64,000 nucleotides of DNA from Actinomyces qiguomingii (GCF_004102025.1 NZ_CP025228.1:1178001-1242000), one strand, 5' to 3'. Shown: positions 8,233 through 18,566, counted from the stretch's first letter. The notes: generated by a model not told the origin, from the sequence alone. A program made the numbers and translations.

Positions 8233-9735
8233 TCAGTACTGGAATGACAGCAGCGGCTCGGCGCCGTTGTCGGAATGGTCCGCGGACTGGGCGGTGCTGC
8301 GCGCCGGGTCGATCTGCGTGCGCACGCCCTCCCGGACATAGCGGCGCAGCAGCAGGAACCAGATGACCCCGAGGGCGGCGTACAGCAGCGTGAAGCCGAT
8401 CAGGGAAGTCAGCACGGTGCCGAAGGAGACCGTGGGAGACACGCCGTCGGCGGTGAGCATGTACACCTGGGAGACCGGGTCGGCCAGGTTCGGCACCACC
8501 ACCCATGGCTGGCGGCCCATCTCGGTGAGGATCCAGCCGAAGGAACATGCGACGAAGGGCAGCCACATGCTCCACAGCGCGATCTTCCCCACCAGCGGTG
8601 AGTCGACCAGGCGGCCCCGACGCGTCAGCCATAGGCCTGCGGCGCCAATGGCGATGGCGATCGTGCCCAGGCCGATCATGAGCCGGAAGGACCAGAAGGT
8701 GACCATCTCGTTAGGTGTGTAGTCCTGGCCGTCGCCGTAACGCTCGGCATACATCTCCTGGGCGTCGTTCAGGCCCATGATCTCGGCGCCCGGATCATTG
8801 GTCGCCATGAAGGAGTACACGTAGGGGATCGTGATCAGATGCGTGGCGGTACCGTCGGTGCAGCTGCCGAAAGCGGCCACGGTGAAGCCGGCCCCGGACT
8901 CGGTCTCGCACAACATTTCCGCCGCCGCCATCTTGGCCGGCTGCTCCTGGGCCACAATCTGCCCCTGCATGTGGCCAGACCCGAGGGTGAGAGCACCGGA
9001 AACGATCATGGTGACCGCGCCGAAGCGGGTCATGCGGCGCCACAGCGCGCGGGCCTCGAATTCCTGCCCGGCGCGGGTCGCCTTGACCATCCACCAGGCG
9101 GATACGCCAAGGATGAGTGTTCCAGCCACCAGGAATGCGGAGGCGATCACATGTGCGACGGTTACCCACAGGATCTCGTTGCCGAGCACCTTGAAGAATC
9201 CTCCGACGCCGTCCAGTTCCGCCCTGCCGGTGTCCGGGTTGATGACGGCGCCCACCGGGTGCTGCATCCAGGAGTTGGCCGCGAGGATGAAGAAGGCCGA
9301 CAGGTTTGTGCCCAGGGCCACCATCCAGATGCAAAGGTTGTGCAGCACGGGGGACAGGCGGTCGCGGCCGAAGATCCACAGGCCCAGGAAGGTGGACTCC
9401 ATGAAGAAGGCCAGCAGCGCCTCGAAGGCGAGTGGCGCCCCGAAGATGTTGCCCACGAATCGGGAGTACTCCGACCAGTTCATGCCGAACTGGAACTCCT
9501 GGACGATGCCCGTGGCGACGCCGAGGGCGAAGTTGATCAGCAGGATGTTTCCGAAGAACCTGGAGGCCGTCCGCCACTGCTCGTTGCCGGTGCGCAGGTG
9601 GAGGGTCTCCAGCAGTGCTACCAGGGGCGCCAGACCGATCGTCAACGGCACCAGGATGAAGTGGTAGACGGTGGTGATGCCGAACTGCCATCGAGCCACG
9701 TCTAAGGAGTCGAGCGCCATCGGTGCCAGGCCCAT
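8233..9735 (-). CDS. cydA: cytochrome d ubiquinol oxidase subunit I
   Basis: About 500 residues, carrying haems b558, b595 and d. The N-terminus has DVARWQFGITTVYHFI with the conserved haem His in the first helix. QPAKMAAAEML marks the start of the quinol loop, which is short, as in Gram-positive CydA. EMGRQPWVV (about 415-423) is the GRQPW signature. ATG 9735 is preferred because GAAAGG then sits 8 nt upstream; ATG 9741 is possible. It is first in a cydA-cydB-cydD-cydC-kinase operon that supports respiration at low oxygen and probably responds to oxygen or redox state. Confidence 0.95.
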   Translation of the reverse strand: MGLAPMALDSLDVARWQFGITTVYHFILVPLTIGLAPLVALLETLHLRTGNEQWRTASRFFGNILLINFALGVATGIVQEFQFGMNWSEYSRFVGNIFGAPLAFEALLAFFMESTFLGLWIFGRDRLSPVLHNLCIWMVALGTNLSAFFILAANSWMQHPVGAVINPDTGRAELDGVGGFFKVLGNEILWVTVAHVIASAFLVAGTLILGVSAWWMVKATRAGQEFEARALWRRMTRFGAVTMIVSGALTLGSGHMQGQIVAQEQPAKMAAAEMLCETESGAGFTVAAFGSCTDGTATHLITIPYVYSFMATNDPGAEIMGLNDAQEMYAERYGDGQDYTPNEMVTFWSFRLMIGLGTIAIAIGAAGLWLTRRGRLVDSPLVGKIALWSMWLPFVACSFGWILTEMGRQPWVVVPNLADPVSQVYMLTADGVSPTVSFGTVLTSLIGFTLLYAALGVIWFLLLRRYVREGVRTQIDPARSTAQSADHSDNGAEPLLSFQY

Positions 9736-10437
9736 CTGCATCGCCTTTCGCGAGGAACCATGGGGAATATAGGAAGATCCTTTAATGCGTCCCCGGAGGG
9801 ATAGGCTCAGTATAGGGGTAGGCTGACGCTCCGTCGTGAAAAACGTGTGACTTGTTATAAATACGAGGCCGCTGTCCGGTTCGAGGTGCGCGGGCCGTGG
9901 GGAATACGTTCAGGGGGCTGCCTGGCGGTCGGCTGGTCGGGTGAGGATCTATCCAGTCTGCTGGCATGTGCTGCTTTGGGACGGCGACCCATACCGGGTA
10001 CCGCCGTGGCGCCATTGGTCGAAAATCGCCGTGGCGCCTTGCGTCACCGCACCCCCCACCAGGAGAGCCCCGTATCGACCGATCTCGATGGTTACGTCGA
10101 CCGGTCTCGATGCGGGTGGGATTGGGGCGGGCTGTCCGCCGTGGGCGAGACAGCGGCACGATGATCTCCCATGTCCCTCGGCGGGGGTGCACCTGTGCGA
10201 TAATCCGGTCGGCGTCGCTTGCCCCGTACCGGCAAACGATGTCCGAACCTCGGCCGAGACCGCCCGGAAGACTTGCGCCGCCCAGAGCGCCGCCGCACTT
10301 CCGCAATCGCGAGTTCCGCCGCAGGCCGGCGCCGCAAGGCGCACACCTAGGCTTTTGGCTCCCCGCCGGGGAGCACGATCGCGTTATGGCGCCGCGGGTA
10401 CGGCGGGGCCGTAGCGCCTGAAAGTGCAGATACACCC
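9736..10437. other. 702-bp intergenic region between divergent cydA and rne
   Basis: No convincing gene is seen. On the minus strand a good -10 hexamer TATACT (9809-9814) could serve cydA, but no good -35 is seen. A less GC-rich stretch (9838-9866) lies further upstream. Two 16-bp direct repeats lie at 10075-10112, and GCCGTGGCGCC occurs twice near 10002 and 10028. The right part may be the long 5' leader of rne. An open frame crossing the region on the minus strand (9782-10555) has no protein-like features. Confidence 0.5.
10075..10112 (+). repeat. two 16-bp direct repeats upstream of rne
   Basis: TCGACCGATCTCGATG (10075-10090) and TCGACCGGTCTCGATG (10097-10112) differ at one base and start 22 bp apart, close to two helical turns. 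Possible operator or chance; nothing else supports a function. Confidence 0.5.
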
Positions 10438-13143
10438 ATGTCTCCCTCGTCATCGCGCTCAGCCGATTCGCCCTCGCTGGACGCGGAGGAAACCACCGGG
10501 ACGAGTGCGACCGGCCGCTCGGTCCGCAGACACCGTAGAGTGACCGCCGCGTCAACTACTCCCGAGGCCGCGGCTCCGGCTGTGCAGCATTCCGCCGCAG
10601 AGGCCGCAGATGCTCAGGTGCAGCCCGCAACCCGGGATGCGGGACCGGCAGAGCCGGCCGTGGAGGATCCCGAGTCCGCCGAGGATGGCGAACAGGCGGT
10701 GGATGCGACGCAGGACATCCAATCCGCCGAGGAGGAAGCCGAATCGGCCGACGCCTCCGCGGCGCCCCCGGAGGAGGAGATCCGAGAGCCGCAGGAGCAG
10801 CAACGGCCCGCCGTCTCACTGCTGTTCCAGGCGCCCGATCCGGCACTGGCCCGGCGGCGGCGGCGCAAGGTGAAGGTCGCCGCCACCACCCCCGCCCAGA
10901 CCCGGCCGGCCCGGTCGGAGTCCGACGCCGCTCCGCGCCAGGACGCGGCCGGCAGTGGTCGGGCCGAAGACGCCGAGGACTCCTCAACCAGTGTCGAGGT
11001 CTCCGCTGAGACGTCGCAGGGACGTACCGGAGCGTCACGGCGTCGACGCCGTCGTGCCACGGCCGCCGCCACCGCACCCGTCCACGTGGAGGAGGCCAGG
11101 CCCGCTCGGCGCGCAGCTCGTCCAGCCGCCGCTGACGTCCCGGAAGCCGGGGGCGGTGCCGACGCGGCTGAAGCCGAGGACAACGTTGACGCCGTGGCGC
11201 TGAATGATGACGCCGAGGGCGCCAAGGAGGCCGGCAGCACCAGGCGCAAGCGGCGTCGCGGCGGGCGCGGCCGGCGCGCCCGTTCCCGTTCCGAGGAGGC
11301 CGCACGTGCTGCCGACGAATCCGGTGAGGCCGCCGAGACGGTGACTGGCCAGACGGAGCCGAACGGCGTTGAGGCAGAGGAGAGTTCCGGCAGTTCGCGT
11401 CGGCGGCGTCGGCGCTCCCGCATGCGCTCTGACGCCGGTCGAGACGCTCGTGACGAGGTCACCGCACTCAAAGGCTCCACCCGTCTGGAGGCCAAGCGAC
11501 AGCGCCGCCGCGAGGGGCGTGCCGCTGGACGTCGTCGTCCCGTGATCACCGAGGCCGAGTTTCTGGCTCGCCGCGAGAGCGTCGACCGGCAGATGGTGGT
11601 GCGTGAGCAGGACGGTCTGAACCAGATCGCCGTCCTGGAGGACGGGCTGCTGGTGGAGCACTACGTCGCCCGTCACACCCAGACCTCGCTGGTGGGCAAT
11701 GTGTACGTCGGGCGTGTGCAGAACGTGCTGCCATCCATGGAGGCGGCTTTCGTGGACATCGGCAAGGGCCGCAACGCCGTCCTGTACGCCGGTGAGGTCA
11801 ACTGGGATGCCGCCGGCATGGAGGGCAAGCCGCGGCGCATCGAGGACGCCCTGGCGGCCGGAGACACCGTGCTGGTGCAGGTCACCAAGGATCCCATCGG
11901 TCACAAGGGTGCTCGCCTGACCAGCCAGATCGCCCTGGCGGGCCGCTACCTGGTGCTGGTGCCCGGCGGCACCATGACCGGCATCTCCCGCAAACTCCCG
12001 GACACCGAGCGCAACCGGCTCAAGAAGATCCTTAAACGGATCGTGCCCGATGACGCCGGCGTGATTGTGCGCACGGCCGCCGAGGGTGCCGGTGAGGAGC
12101 AGCTTGCCGACGACATCAAGCGGCTCGTGACCCAGTGGGAGACAATCGAGAAGAAGTCCTCCCAGGTGCTCAAGGGCTCCGGCAAGGCCCCGGTACTGCT
12201 GAAGGAGGAGCCCGAGCTGGCCGTGCGCGTGGTGCGCGACGTGTTCAATGAGGACTTCCGCAAGTTGATCGTGCAGGGATCCGGTGCCTGGAAGACCATA
12301 TCCGCCTATGTCGGCGATCTCAGCCCCGAGCTGAACGACCGGCTGGAGCACTGGGTCGGCGCCGAGGACGTATTCACCGCCCACCGCATTGACGAGCAGC
12401 TGGCCAAGGGCTTCGACCGCAAGGTCTGGCTGCCCAGCGGCGGTACGCTGATCATCGACCGTACCGAGGCCATGACGGTCATTGACGTCAACACCGGACG
12501 CTTCACCGGGGGTGCGGACGGCACCCTGGAGGAGACCATCACCCGCAATAACCTCGAGGCCGCCGAGGAGATCGTGCGTCAGTTGCGGCTGCGGGACATC
12601 GGCGGCATGGTGGTGATCGACTTCGTGGACATGGTGCTGGAGTCCAACCGCGACCTGGTGCTGCGTCGCCTGGTGGAATGCCTGGGCCGCGACCGCACCC
12701 GGCATCAGGTCACGGAGGTCACCTCCCTGGGGCTGGTGCAGATGACCCGCAAGCGCGTCGGCCAGGGGCTGGTGGAGGCCTTCTCCACACCCTGCGAATG
12801 CTGCGGGGGGCGCGGCTTTATCGTCCACGAGCACCCGGTGGAGGACCAGGCCGTGGACATGTCCGCCTCCGCCGCGCGGGGGAACGGCTCCGGGCGGAGC
12901 CGCCGTGGTCGCGACGACGACGGCACCTCCTCCTCGGCGAAGTCCTCCAAGGGCTCGGGTGGCTCGGGGAAGTCCGGCAGGGCGTCGGGTCGAGGTAGGT
13001 CTACCGGCCAGTCGGAGGCGCAGGGGCAGGACGAGGCCACCCGCTCCGCCGTGCGCGGGGCGCTCGCCCAGATCGCGGCGGCCGCCGAGCACGCCCATGA
13101 GCACGCCAGGAAGGACGATTCCACCGCCGCACAGCCGTCCTGA
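10438..13143 (+). CDS. rne: ribonuclease E/G family endoribonuclease
   Basis: A 901-residue protein. Residues 1 to about 375 are a disordered extension rich in Ala, Glu and Arg with basic blocks (KRRRGGRGRRARSR). The catalytic core (about 385-800) has the S1-like segment (VGNVYVGRVQNVLPSMEAAF), the DNase I-like part with catalytic Asp in IDVNTGRF and IDFVDM, and the Zn-link-like CECCGGRG near 788. A Ser/Gly-rich tail ends the protein. It starts mRNA decay and rRNA/tRNA processing. No strong ribosome-binding site precedes the ATG. rplU, rpmA and obgE follow, the usual actinobacterial order. Confidence 0.92.
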   Translation: MSPSSSRSADSPSLDAEETTGTSATGRSVRRHRRVTAASTTPEAAAPAVQHSAAEAADAQVQPATRDAGPAEPAVEDPESAEDGEQAVDATQDIQSAEEEAESADASAAPPEEEIREPQEQQRPAVSLLFQAPDPALARRRRRKVKVAATTPAQTRPARSESDAAPRQDAAGSGRAEDAEDSSTSVEVSAETSQGRTGASRRRRRRATAAATAPVHVEEARPARRAARPAAADVPEAGGGADAAEAEDNVDAVALNDDAEGAKEAGSTRRKRRRGGRGRRARSRSEEAARAADESGEAAETVTGQTEPNGVEAEESSGSSRRRRRRSRMRSDAGRDARDEVTALKGSTRLEAKRQRRREGRAAGRRRPVITEAEFLARRESVDRQMVVREQDGLNQIAVLEDGLLVEHYVARHTQTSLVGNVYVGRVQNVLPSMEAAFVDIGKGRNAVLYAGEVNWDAAGMEGKPRRIEDALAAGDTVLVQVTKDPIGHKGARLTSQIALAGRYLVLVPGGTMTGISRKLPDTERNRLKKILKRIVPDDAGVIVRTAAEGAGEEQLADDIKRLVTQWETIEKKSSQVLKGSGKAPVLLKEEPELAVRVVRDVFNEDFRKLIVQGSGAWKTISAYVGDLSPELNDRLEHWVGAEDVFTAHRIDEQLAKGFDRKVWLPSGGTLIIDRTEAMTVIDVNTGRFTGGADGTLEETITRNNLEAAEEIVRQLRLRDIGGMVVIDFVDMVLESNRDLVLRRLVECLGRDRTRHQVTEVTSLGLVQMTRKRVGQGLVEAFSTPCECCGGRGFIVHEHPVEDQAVDMSASAARGNGSGRSRRGRDDDGTSSSAKSSKGSGGSGKSGRASGRGRSTGQSEAQGQDEATRSAVRGALAQIAAAAEHAHEHARKDDSTAAQPS

Positions 13144-13222
13144 GCGTGGCGGTGATGGTTCGGGAAGAGGCTGGTGGGGTGCAGGGGTGCGGAATAACAC
13201 AGGCCCTGTGTCCGCCCACGGG

Positions 13223-13251
13223 TTGGTCTCGCCCGCCGGATCGCATAAAGT
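13223..13251 (+). promoter_or_regulatory. predicted promoter for rplU-rpmA
   Basis: TTGGTC (13223-13228), 17-bp spacer, TAAAGT (13246-13251), fitting the housekeeping sigma consensus. It lies about 95 bp before rplU, leaving room for a leader. Confidence 0.55.
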
Positions 13252-13346
13252 AATCCGGCGGTGCCTTCCGCACCATTGCGCAAGTAGTCGCCCACGAGCG
13301 GTGGAGCAGCGCTCCCGTGAGTGGACGGCTAGAAGAATCGAAAGAG

Positions 13347-13667
13347 ATGAGCAGTCAAGTGGTCTACGCGATCGTCAAGGCCGGCGGCCGTCAGGAGAAG
13401 GTCTCCGTCGGTGACGTCGTGGTTGTCGACAAGCTTGCCGGCGAGGTCGGTGACGAGGTGACCCTCGCCCCCGTGATGCTGGTGGATGGAGACAAGGTGA
13501 CCGCTTCCGCCGCGGATCTGGCCGACGCCACCGTCAAGGCCGAGATCGTCGGGGATGAGAAGGGCCCCAAGATCAACATCCTCAAGTTCAAGAACAAGAC
13601 GGGTTACCGCAAGCGCCAGGGTTTCCGCGCCCAGCTCACGGCCATCAAGGTCACCGAGATCGGCTGA
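13347..13667 (+). CDS. rplU: 50S ribosomal protein L21
   Basis: A 106-residue protein starting [20 protein letters not shown], with the L21 fold and the C-terminal KIKVTEIG-like end ([10 protein letters not shown]). It binds 23S rRNA domain II with L20. ATG 13347 gives the family length; the upstream in-frame GTG at 13317 adds an unconserved extension. rpmA follows after 58 bp. Confidence 0.97.
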   Translation: MSSQVVYAIVKAGGRQEKVSVGDVVVVDKLAGEVGDEVTLAPVMLVDGDKVTASAADLADATVKAEIVGDEKGPKINILKFKNKTGYRKRQGFRAQLTAIKVTEIG

Positions 13668-13725
13668 GCGGGACCCGGCCCGCAGCATCCTTCAGGCACC
13701 CAGCGAAACAGAAAGAAGTCCCGAC

Positions 13726-13983
13726 ATGGCACACAAGAAGGGTCTTGGTTCCTCCCGCAACGGTCGCGACTCCAACGCCCAGCGCCTCGGCGTGAAGCGC
13801 TTCGGCGGCCAGTTCGTCAAGGCCGGCGAGATCATCGTTCGCCAGCGCGGCACCCACTTCCACCCCGGCAACAACGTCGGCCGCGGCAAGGATGACACCC
13901 TGTTCGCGCTGACCGCCGGGAATGTGGACTTCGGCACTCACCGCGACCGCAGGGTGGTTAACGTCGTCGCCTCCGAAGGCTGA
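13726..13983 (+). CDS. rpmA: 50S ribosomal protein L27
   Basis: 85 residues starting [20 protein letters not shown], with the L27 signature [15 protein letters not shown]. The flexible N-terminus reaches the peptidyl-transferase centre. Here it starts directly with AHKKG, so there is no Firmicutes-type cleavable leader. It is cotranscribed with rplU. Confidence 0.98.
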   Translation: MAHKKGLGSSRNGRDSNAQRLGVKRFGGQFVKAGEIIVRQRGTHFHPGNNVGRGKDDTLFALTAGNVDFGTHRDRRVVNVVASEG

Positions 13984-14010
13984 CGCTGCTTCCATCACCA
14001 TGACGGCATC

Positions 14011-14046
14011 CGCGAGGGCGGGCGGCTCAGACCGTCCGCCCTCGCG
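14011..14046 (+). terminator. strong hairpin between rpmA and obgE
   Basis: CGCGAGGGCGGGCGG (14011-14025) pairs with CCGTCCGCCCTCGCG (14032-14046), 15 bp with one G-U, loop CTCAGA. No U-tract follows. It may be a terminator or an attenuator lowering obgE expression relative to the ribosomal genes. Confidence 0.6.
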
Positions 14047-14093
14047 CCGTACCTGCCCCGGGGCATCGCCCCGCCCAGCCCGAGGAGAAGCCC

Positions 14094-15665
14094 ATGCCCA
14101 GCTTCATTGACCGCGTGGTCCTGCACGTCGCCGGCGGCGACGGCGGTCACGGCTGCACCTCGATCCATCGCGAGAAGTACAAGCCGTTGGCCGGCCCCGA
14201 CGGCGGTGACGGTGGTCACGGCGGCGACGTCGTCCTGACCGCCGATCCGCGCGCGACGACGCTGCTGACCTACCACCGCTCGCCCCACCGCAGCGCCAGC
14301 TCCGGCGCCCCCGGCCAGGGCGGTTGGCGCCGCGGAGCCGATGGCGAGGACCTGGTGCTGCCGGTGCCGCTGGGCACCGTCGTCAAGGACGCCGAGGGAG
14401 GCGTCCTGGCGGATCTGACCAGCCCTGGCGAACGCATTATCGTCGCCGCGGGCGGGCCAGGCGGCCGCGGCAACTTCTCCCTGGCCTCCCCCAAGCGCAA
14501 GGCACCCGGATTTCACTTGCTGGGTGAGCCCGGCCAGGTGCGGGACATCGTTCTGGAGCTGAAGACGGTGGCCGACGTCGCCCTGGTCGGTTACCCCAGT
14601 TCCGGCAAGTCCTCCCTGATCGCGGCGATGAGCGCCGCGCGTCCCAAGATCGCCGACTACCCGTTCACCACGCTGACTCCCAACCTGGGTGTGGTGGAGG
14701 CCGGCGAGCTCCGCTTCACCATGGCGGATGTGCCCGGGCTGATCCCGGGGGCCAGCGAGGGCAAGGGGCTGGGGCTGGAGTTCCTGCGGCACATTGAGCG
14801 CTGCGCCGTGGTGGTGCATGTGCTGGACTGCGCCACCCTGGAGCCGGGGCGCGATCCGCTCAGTGACTTGGACACCATAGAGACCGAACTGGCGGCTTAC
14901 GCCGACCGTCTCGGTCATGAGGAGGCCGACCCGAGTCGCACCGGATTGCCGCCGCTCATGGACCGTCCCCGTGTGGCGGTGCTTAACAAGGTCGACGTCC
15001 CCGAGGCCGCCGACCTGGCCGAGCTGGTGGAAGCGGATCTGGCCGGCAGGGGACTGCCCGTGTACACCGTTTCCGCGGTCTCCCATGCGGGGTTGTCGGA
15101 GTTGTCCTTCGCCCTGGCCGAACTGGTCGAGCGCGCCCGCAGGCAGGCTCCTGACGCCTCCGCGCAGATCCGGCCCGTCATCCGTCCGGCCCCGGTCGGA
15201 CGCCGTGGCGGGCGTCCGACCGCCACCGTAGAGGTCATCCAGCATCCCGCGGAGGGCACGGTCTATCAGGTGCGTGGGGATAAACCCGAGCGCTGGGTGC
15301 GACAGACGGACTTCTCCAACGATGAGGCGGTCGGCTACCTGGCCGACCGGCTCGCCGCCGGAGGCGTTGAGGATGAGTTGGCCAAGGCCGGCGCCCATGC
15401 CGGGGACACCGTGCTTATCGGCGAAGTCTCGGGCGGCGTGATCTTCACCTGGGAGCCGTCGGTGACTACGGGTGCTGAGCTTCTGGGGGCTCGTGGCACC
15501 GACGCCCGGCTGGAAGACCGTCACCGCCGCACCAACGCCGAACGCCGTGAGCGCTACCACGAGTGGATGGACGCTAAGGAGGCGGCCCGCCAACAGCTGC
15601 GAGATGAGGCTGAGGAGGGGCTGTGGACCGATGCCGCGGACTGGGAGTGGGGTCAGGACGCATGA
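14094..15665 (+). CDS. obgE: GTPase ObgE/CgtA
   Basis: A 523-residue protein. The glycine-rich Obg domain (1-158) begins [20 protein letters not shown]. The G domain (about 160-335) has P-loop [19 protein letters not shown] and NKVD. A C-terminal OCT domain (about 355-430) precedes an acidic tail. It is a 50S assembly factor that senses GTP/ppGpp. GAGGAG precedes the ATG. It overlaps proB by 4 bp (ATGA). Confidence 0.97.
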   Translation: MPSFIDRVVLHVAGGDGGHGCTSIHREKYKPLAGPDGGDGGHGGDVVLTADPRATTLLTYHRSPHRSASSGAPGQGGWRRGADGEDLVLPVPLGTVVKDAEGGVLADLTSPGERIIVAAGGPGGRGNFSLASPKRKAPGFHLLGEPGQVRDIVLELKTVADVALVGYPSSGKSSLIAAMSAARPKIADYPFTTLTPNLGVVEAGELRFTMADVPGLIPGASEGKGLGLEFLRHIERCAVVVHVLDCATLEPGRDPLSDLDTIETELAAYADRLGHEEADPSRTGLPPLMDRPRVAVLNKVDVPEAADLAELVEADLAGRGLPVYTVSAVSHAGLSELSFALAELVERARRQAPDASAQIRPVIRPAPVGRRGGRPTATVEVIQHPAEGTVYQVRGDKPERWVRQTDFSNDEAVGYLADRLAAGGVEDELAKAGAHAGDTVLIGEVSGGVIFTWEPSVTTGAELLGARGTDARLEDRHRRTNAERRERYHEWMDAKEAARQQLRDEAEEGLWTDAADWEWGQDA

Positions 15666-16858
15666 CCACCACCCCCGGGAACGCTGCGGACACCTTCCGG
15701 AGCACGCATGCGCACGGTGCGGCCGGACGGCGCCCGCAGGCGCTGCCGGACGGCGCCCGTGTGGTCTTAAAGGTCGGCTCCTCCTCACTGACTCGCTCCG
15801 ACGGAGGACTTGACCTGAACCGTATCGACATCCTGGCCGGCCTGTTGGCGGGTATGCGGCGGCGCGGGTATGACGTGGTCCTGGTCTCCTCCGGGGCGGT
15901 TGCCGCCGGCCTGGTGCCGCTGGGCCTGGATAGCCGGCCTAGTGAGTTGCGGCTACTGCAGGCGGCGGCCTCCGTGGGTCAGGGTCGTCTGGTGTCCCGC
16001 TGGCAGACGGCCCTGAGCGCCTACGGGGTTGTGACTGCGCAGGTGCTGCTGACGGCCCAGGACGTGGCCGTGCGCAGCCACTATCGGACTGTGCGCGCCA
16101 CCTTCGACACCCTGTTGTCCATGGGGGCGGTTCCGGTTGTCAACGAGAATGACGCCGTGGCCACCGCCGAGTTCAACCTGGGCGACAACGATCATCTGGC
16201 GGCATTGGTGTCCCATTTGGTAACCGCCGACGTGCTCATTCTCTTCACCGATGTGGACGGCATGTGGACCGCCCGCCCGGGCACGCCCGGTGCCCGCCCC
16301 GTGCGTCATGTGGTCGGCAGTGGCGAGTTGGCCGGTGTACGGGTGGACGGCGATGCCGGCGCCCTGGGAACCGGTGGTATGGCCACCAAGTTGCAGGCCG
16401 CGACCATCGCCTGCGCCTCCGGCACGGCCACTATCGTTGCCGATGCCGACGATGCGCCGCAGTTGCTGGGCGGATCCACCATCCCGGAGGATCTGGGAAC
16501 CTGGTTCGACCCCACCGGTCCACATCGTTCCAGTCGACGCCTGTGGATGGCGCACGCCTCCATGCCCGAGGGGCGGGTGCTGGTAGATGCCGGGGCGGCC
16601 CGGGCGGTCACCGAGGGCAAGAAGTCCTTACTGTTGCCTGGCGTAGTCGGTGTGGACGGGGACTTCGAGTCTGGTTCCGTGGTGGAGATAGTGGGGCCGC
16701 AGCGTGTGCTCGCTCGCGGCATCTGCCGGTATGCGGCCGCTGAGATCGAGGAGGTGCTTGACGCCCGGGGCCGCGGTGCTCCCGCCCCCGGTGACCATGT
16801 GGCCCCGGTGGTGCACCGCGACGACCTGGCGGAGCTGCCGCGCACCGCGGGCGGTTGA
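15662..16858 (+). CDS. proB: glutamate 5-kinase
   Basis: 398 residues. The amino-acid kinase domain has [11 protein letters not shown] near residue 35, [11 protein letters not shown], and [20 protein letters not shown] for substrate and ATP binding. A C-terminal PUA domain (about 300-385) ends the protein. It makes gamma-glutamyl phosphate from glutamate, the first proline step, and is normally feedback-inhibited by proline. The start overlaps the obgE stop; upstream in-frame starts are unlikely. proA follows after 336 bp. Confidence 0.95.
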   Translation: MTTTPGNAADTFRSTHAHGAAGRRPQALPDGARVVLKVGSSSLTRSDGGLDLNRIDILAGLLAGMRRRGYDVVLVSSGAVAAGLVPLGLDSRPSELRLLQAAASVGQGRLVSRWQTALSAYGVVTAQVLLTAQDVAVRSHYRTVRATFDTLLSMGAVPVVNENDAVATAEFNLGDNDHLAALVSHLVTADVLILFTDVDGMWTARPGTPGARPVRHVVGSGELAGVRVDGDAGALGTGGMATKLQAATIACASGTATIVADADDAPQLLGGSTIPEDLGTWFDPTGPHRSSRRLWMAHASMPEGRVLVDAGAARAVTEGKKSLLLPGVVGVDGDFESGSVVEIVGPQRVLARGICRYAAAEIEEVLDARGRGAPAPGDHVAPVVHRDDLAELPRTAGG

Positions 16859-17194
16859 GACCGCTGCAGTGGGCCCGCGCCCGGGTTGTCTGTTCCCAGA
16901 CGTGCGAGATTTCAGCGTGGAGACGTCGCTAGGAGTTCCTCCCGCATAGCGGCCCAGCGGGCCACAGGGCGGGTCAGGCTGGGGCTGGCATTGCTCTGGG
17001 GGACGAGGTGAAAATACTGAACGCGTGCGAGGCGCTCGGCACTGGGGCGGAAGTCCTTGTTAGAGGAGATTGGACTTGCCCGAGCCATTGTGCAGCCGAG
17101 GAATGAGGCTATGTTCGGACTCGGCGTCTTCAGTGAGCGTTTGCTATCGTCCGTGCCTACCCGCATGGCGCGACGGGGACTACAGTCTGGTGTC
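16859..17194. other. 336-bp gap between proB and proA
   Basis: No gene is seen. A small hairpin (GCGGT-TGAG-ACCGC, 16851-16864) spans the proB stop. A weak -10-like TATCGT lies near 17146, so proA may have its own promoter. An open frame running into proA from 17057 is not conserved-looking. Confidence 0.4.
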
Positions 17195-18508
17195 ATGACG
17201 ACTTCACCCGTAGATGCCGCCAACGACGCCGAAGCCTTCGTCGCCGCCACCGCCCGCGCCGCCCGTCAGGCTCAGCGGGCCCTGGCGGGAGTCGACCGTG
17301 AGCGTAAGGATGCGGCGCTGCACGCCATGGCCGATGCACTGGTGGCCCGTACCGAGCCGATTCTCGTCGCCAACGCCGAGGATCTGGCTCGTGCCCGGCA
17401 GGCCGGCATGAAGCCGGGACTTGTGGACCGCCTGGCCCTTGACGATGAGCGTGTGGGTGCAATTGCCGACGCCCTGCGTGAGATCGCCGCCCTGCCCGAT
17501 CCCGTCGGTCAGATCGTTGACGGACAAACCCTGCCCAATGGACTGCGCGTGCGCCGTGTACGCGTGCCCCTGGGCGTGGTCGGAATGATCTACGAGGCCC
17601 GGCCTAATGTCACGGTGGACGTCGCCGCCTTGACCCTGAAATCCGGCAACGCCGTAGTGCTGCGGGGCGGCAGTGCGGCCGCGGACACCAACGCCGCCAT
17701 CATCGCCGTGCTGCGTGAGGCCTTGGAGACCGCGGATCTGCCCGCCGACCTGGTCACCACCATTGACCCGGCGGGCCGGGCCGGCGCCACGGCCCTCATG
17801 CATGCCCGCGGTCTGATCGACGTACTGGTACCGCGCGGCGGAGCCGGCCTGATCCGTGCAGTTGTGGAGGAATCCAGCGTGCCGGTAATCGAGACCGGCT
17901 CGGGCAACTGCCATGTGTATGTTGATGCGGCGGCCGACCTGGCCAGCGCCGTAGACATCATCATCAACGCCAAGACTCAGCGAGTGGGTGTGTGCAATGC
18001 CGCGGAGACACTGCTCGTGCACCGTTCGGCCGCCTCCGCCTACCTGCCGTCGGCGGCCCACGCCCTGTGGGAGCGCGGCGTTACCCTGCACGCCGACGCC
18101 GCCGCGCACGCCTATCTGGAAGAACAGGCTGCCGCGCAGGGCCACGCGGAACTACTGGTGGAGGCGACGCAGGCGGATTGGCAGACCGAGTACGGCAGCC
18201 TGGATCTGGCGGTGCGAGTGGTCGACACCATTGACGACGCCATCTCCCATATCGCCGCATACTCCACCGGACACACCGAGGCAATCTTGACGCAGGACGT
18301 GACTGCCATGAACCAGTTCATCGACCAGGTCGATTCGGCCGCGGTCATGGTCAACGCCTCAACCCGCTTCACCGACGGCGGACAGCTGGGTCTGGGCGCC
18401 GAACTGGGAATCTCCACGCAGAAACTGCACGCCCGCGGCCCCATGGGGCTGGCGGCGCTGACCACCATAAAATGGATCGTCGAGGGTCGCGGACACCTGC
18501 GTCCATGA
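17195..18508 (+). CDS. proA: gamma-glutamyl phosphate reductase
   Basis: A 437-residue aldehyde-dehydrogenase-fold enzyme that reduces gamma-glutamyl phosphate to glutamate semialdehyde with NADPH. Visible marks are PLGVVGMIYEARPNVTVDVA (about 128-147), VLRGGS, and the catalytic Cys in QRVGVCNAAETLLVH (about residue 268), plus the ProA end LGISTQKLHARGPMGL. ATG 17195 gives the family length; the ribosome-binding site is weak. Confidence 0.96.
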   Translation: MTTSPVDAANDAEAFVAATARAARQAQRALAGVDRERKDAALHAMADALVARTEPILVANAEDLARARQAGMKPGLVDRLALDDERVGAIADALREIAALPDPVGQIVDGQTLPNGLRVRRVRVPLGVVGMIYEARPNVTVDVAALTLKSGNAVVLRGGSAAADTNAAIIAVLREALETADLPADLVTTIDPAGRAGATALMHARGLIDVLVPRGGAGLIRAVVEESSVPVIETGSGNCHVYVDAAADLASAVDIIINAKTQRVGVCNAAETLLVHRSAASAYLPSAAHALWERGVTLHADAAAHAYLEEQAAAQGHAELLVEATQADWQTEYGSLDLAVRVVDTIDDAISHIAAYSTGHTEAILTQDVTAMNQFIDQVDSAAVMVNASTRFTDGGQLGLGAELGISTQKLHARGPMGLAALTTIKWIVEGRGHLRP

Positions 18509-18566
18509 CCCGACTCCCCGCTCCGCCGCCCTTCGGCGCCGGGGCCGACCACCAGGAGACAAAGCC

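Noticed and set aside
9782-10555. 257-codon minus-strand frame between cydA and rne
   Set aside because: Overlaps the rne start and has no protein-like features; treated as intergenic.
11035-13200. 721-codon open frame antisense to rne
   Set aside because: GC-rich shadow of the real rne frame; no domain and the plus-strand protein has all RNase E/G motifs.
13995-15788. 597-codon open frame antisense to obgE
   Set aside because: Shadow frame produced by GC-rich codon positions; obgE is unmistakable on the other strand.
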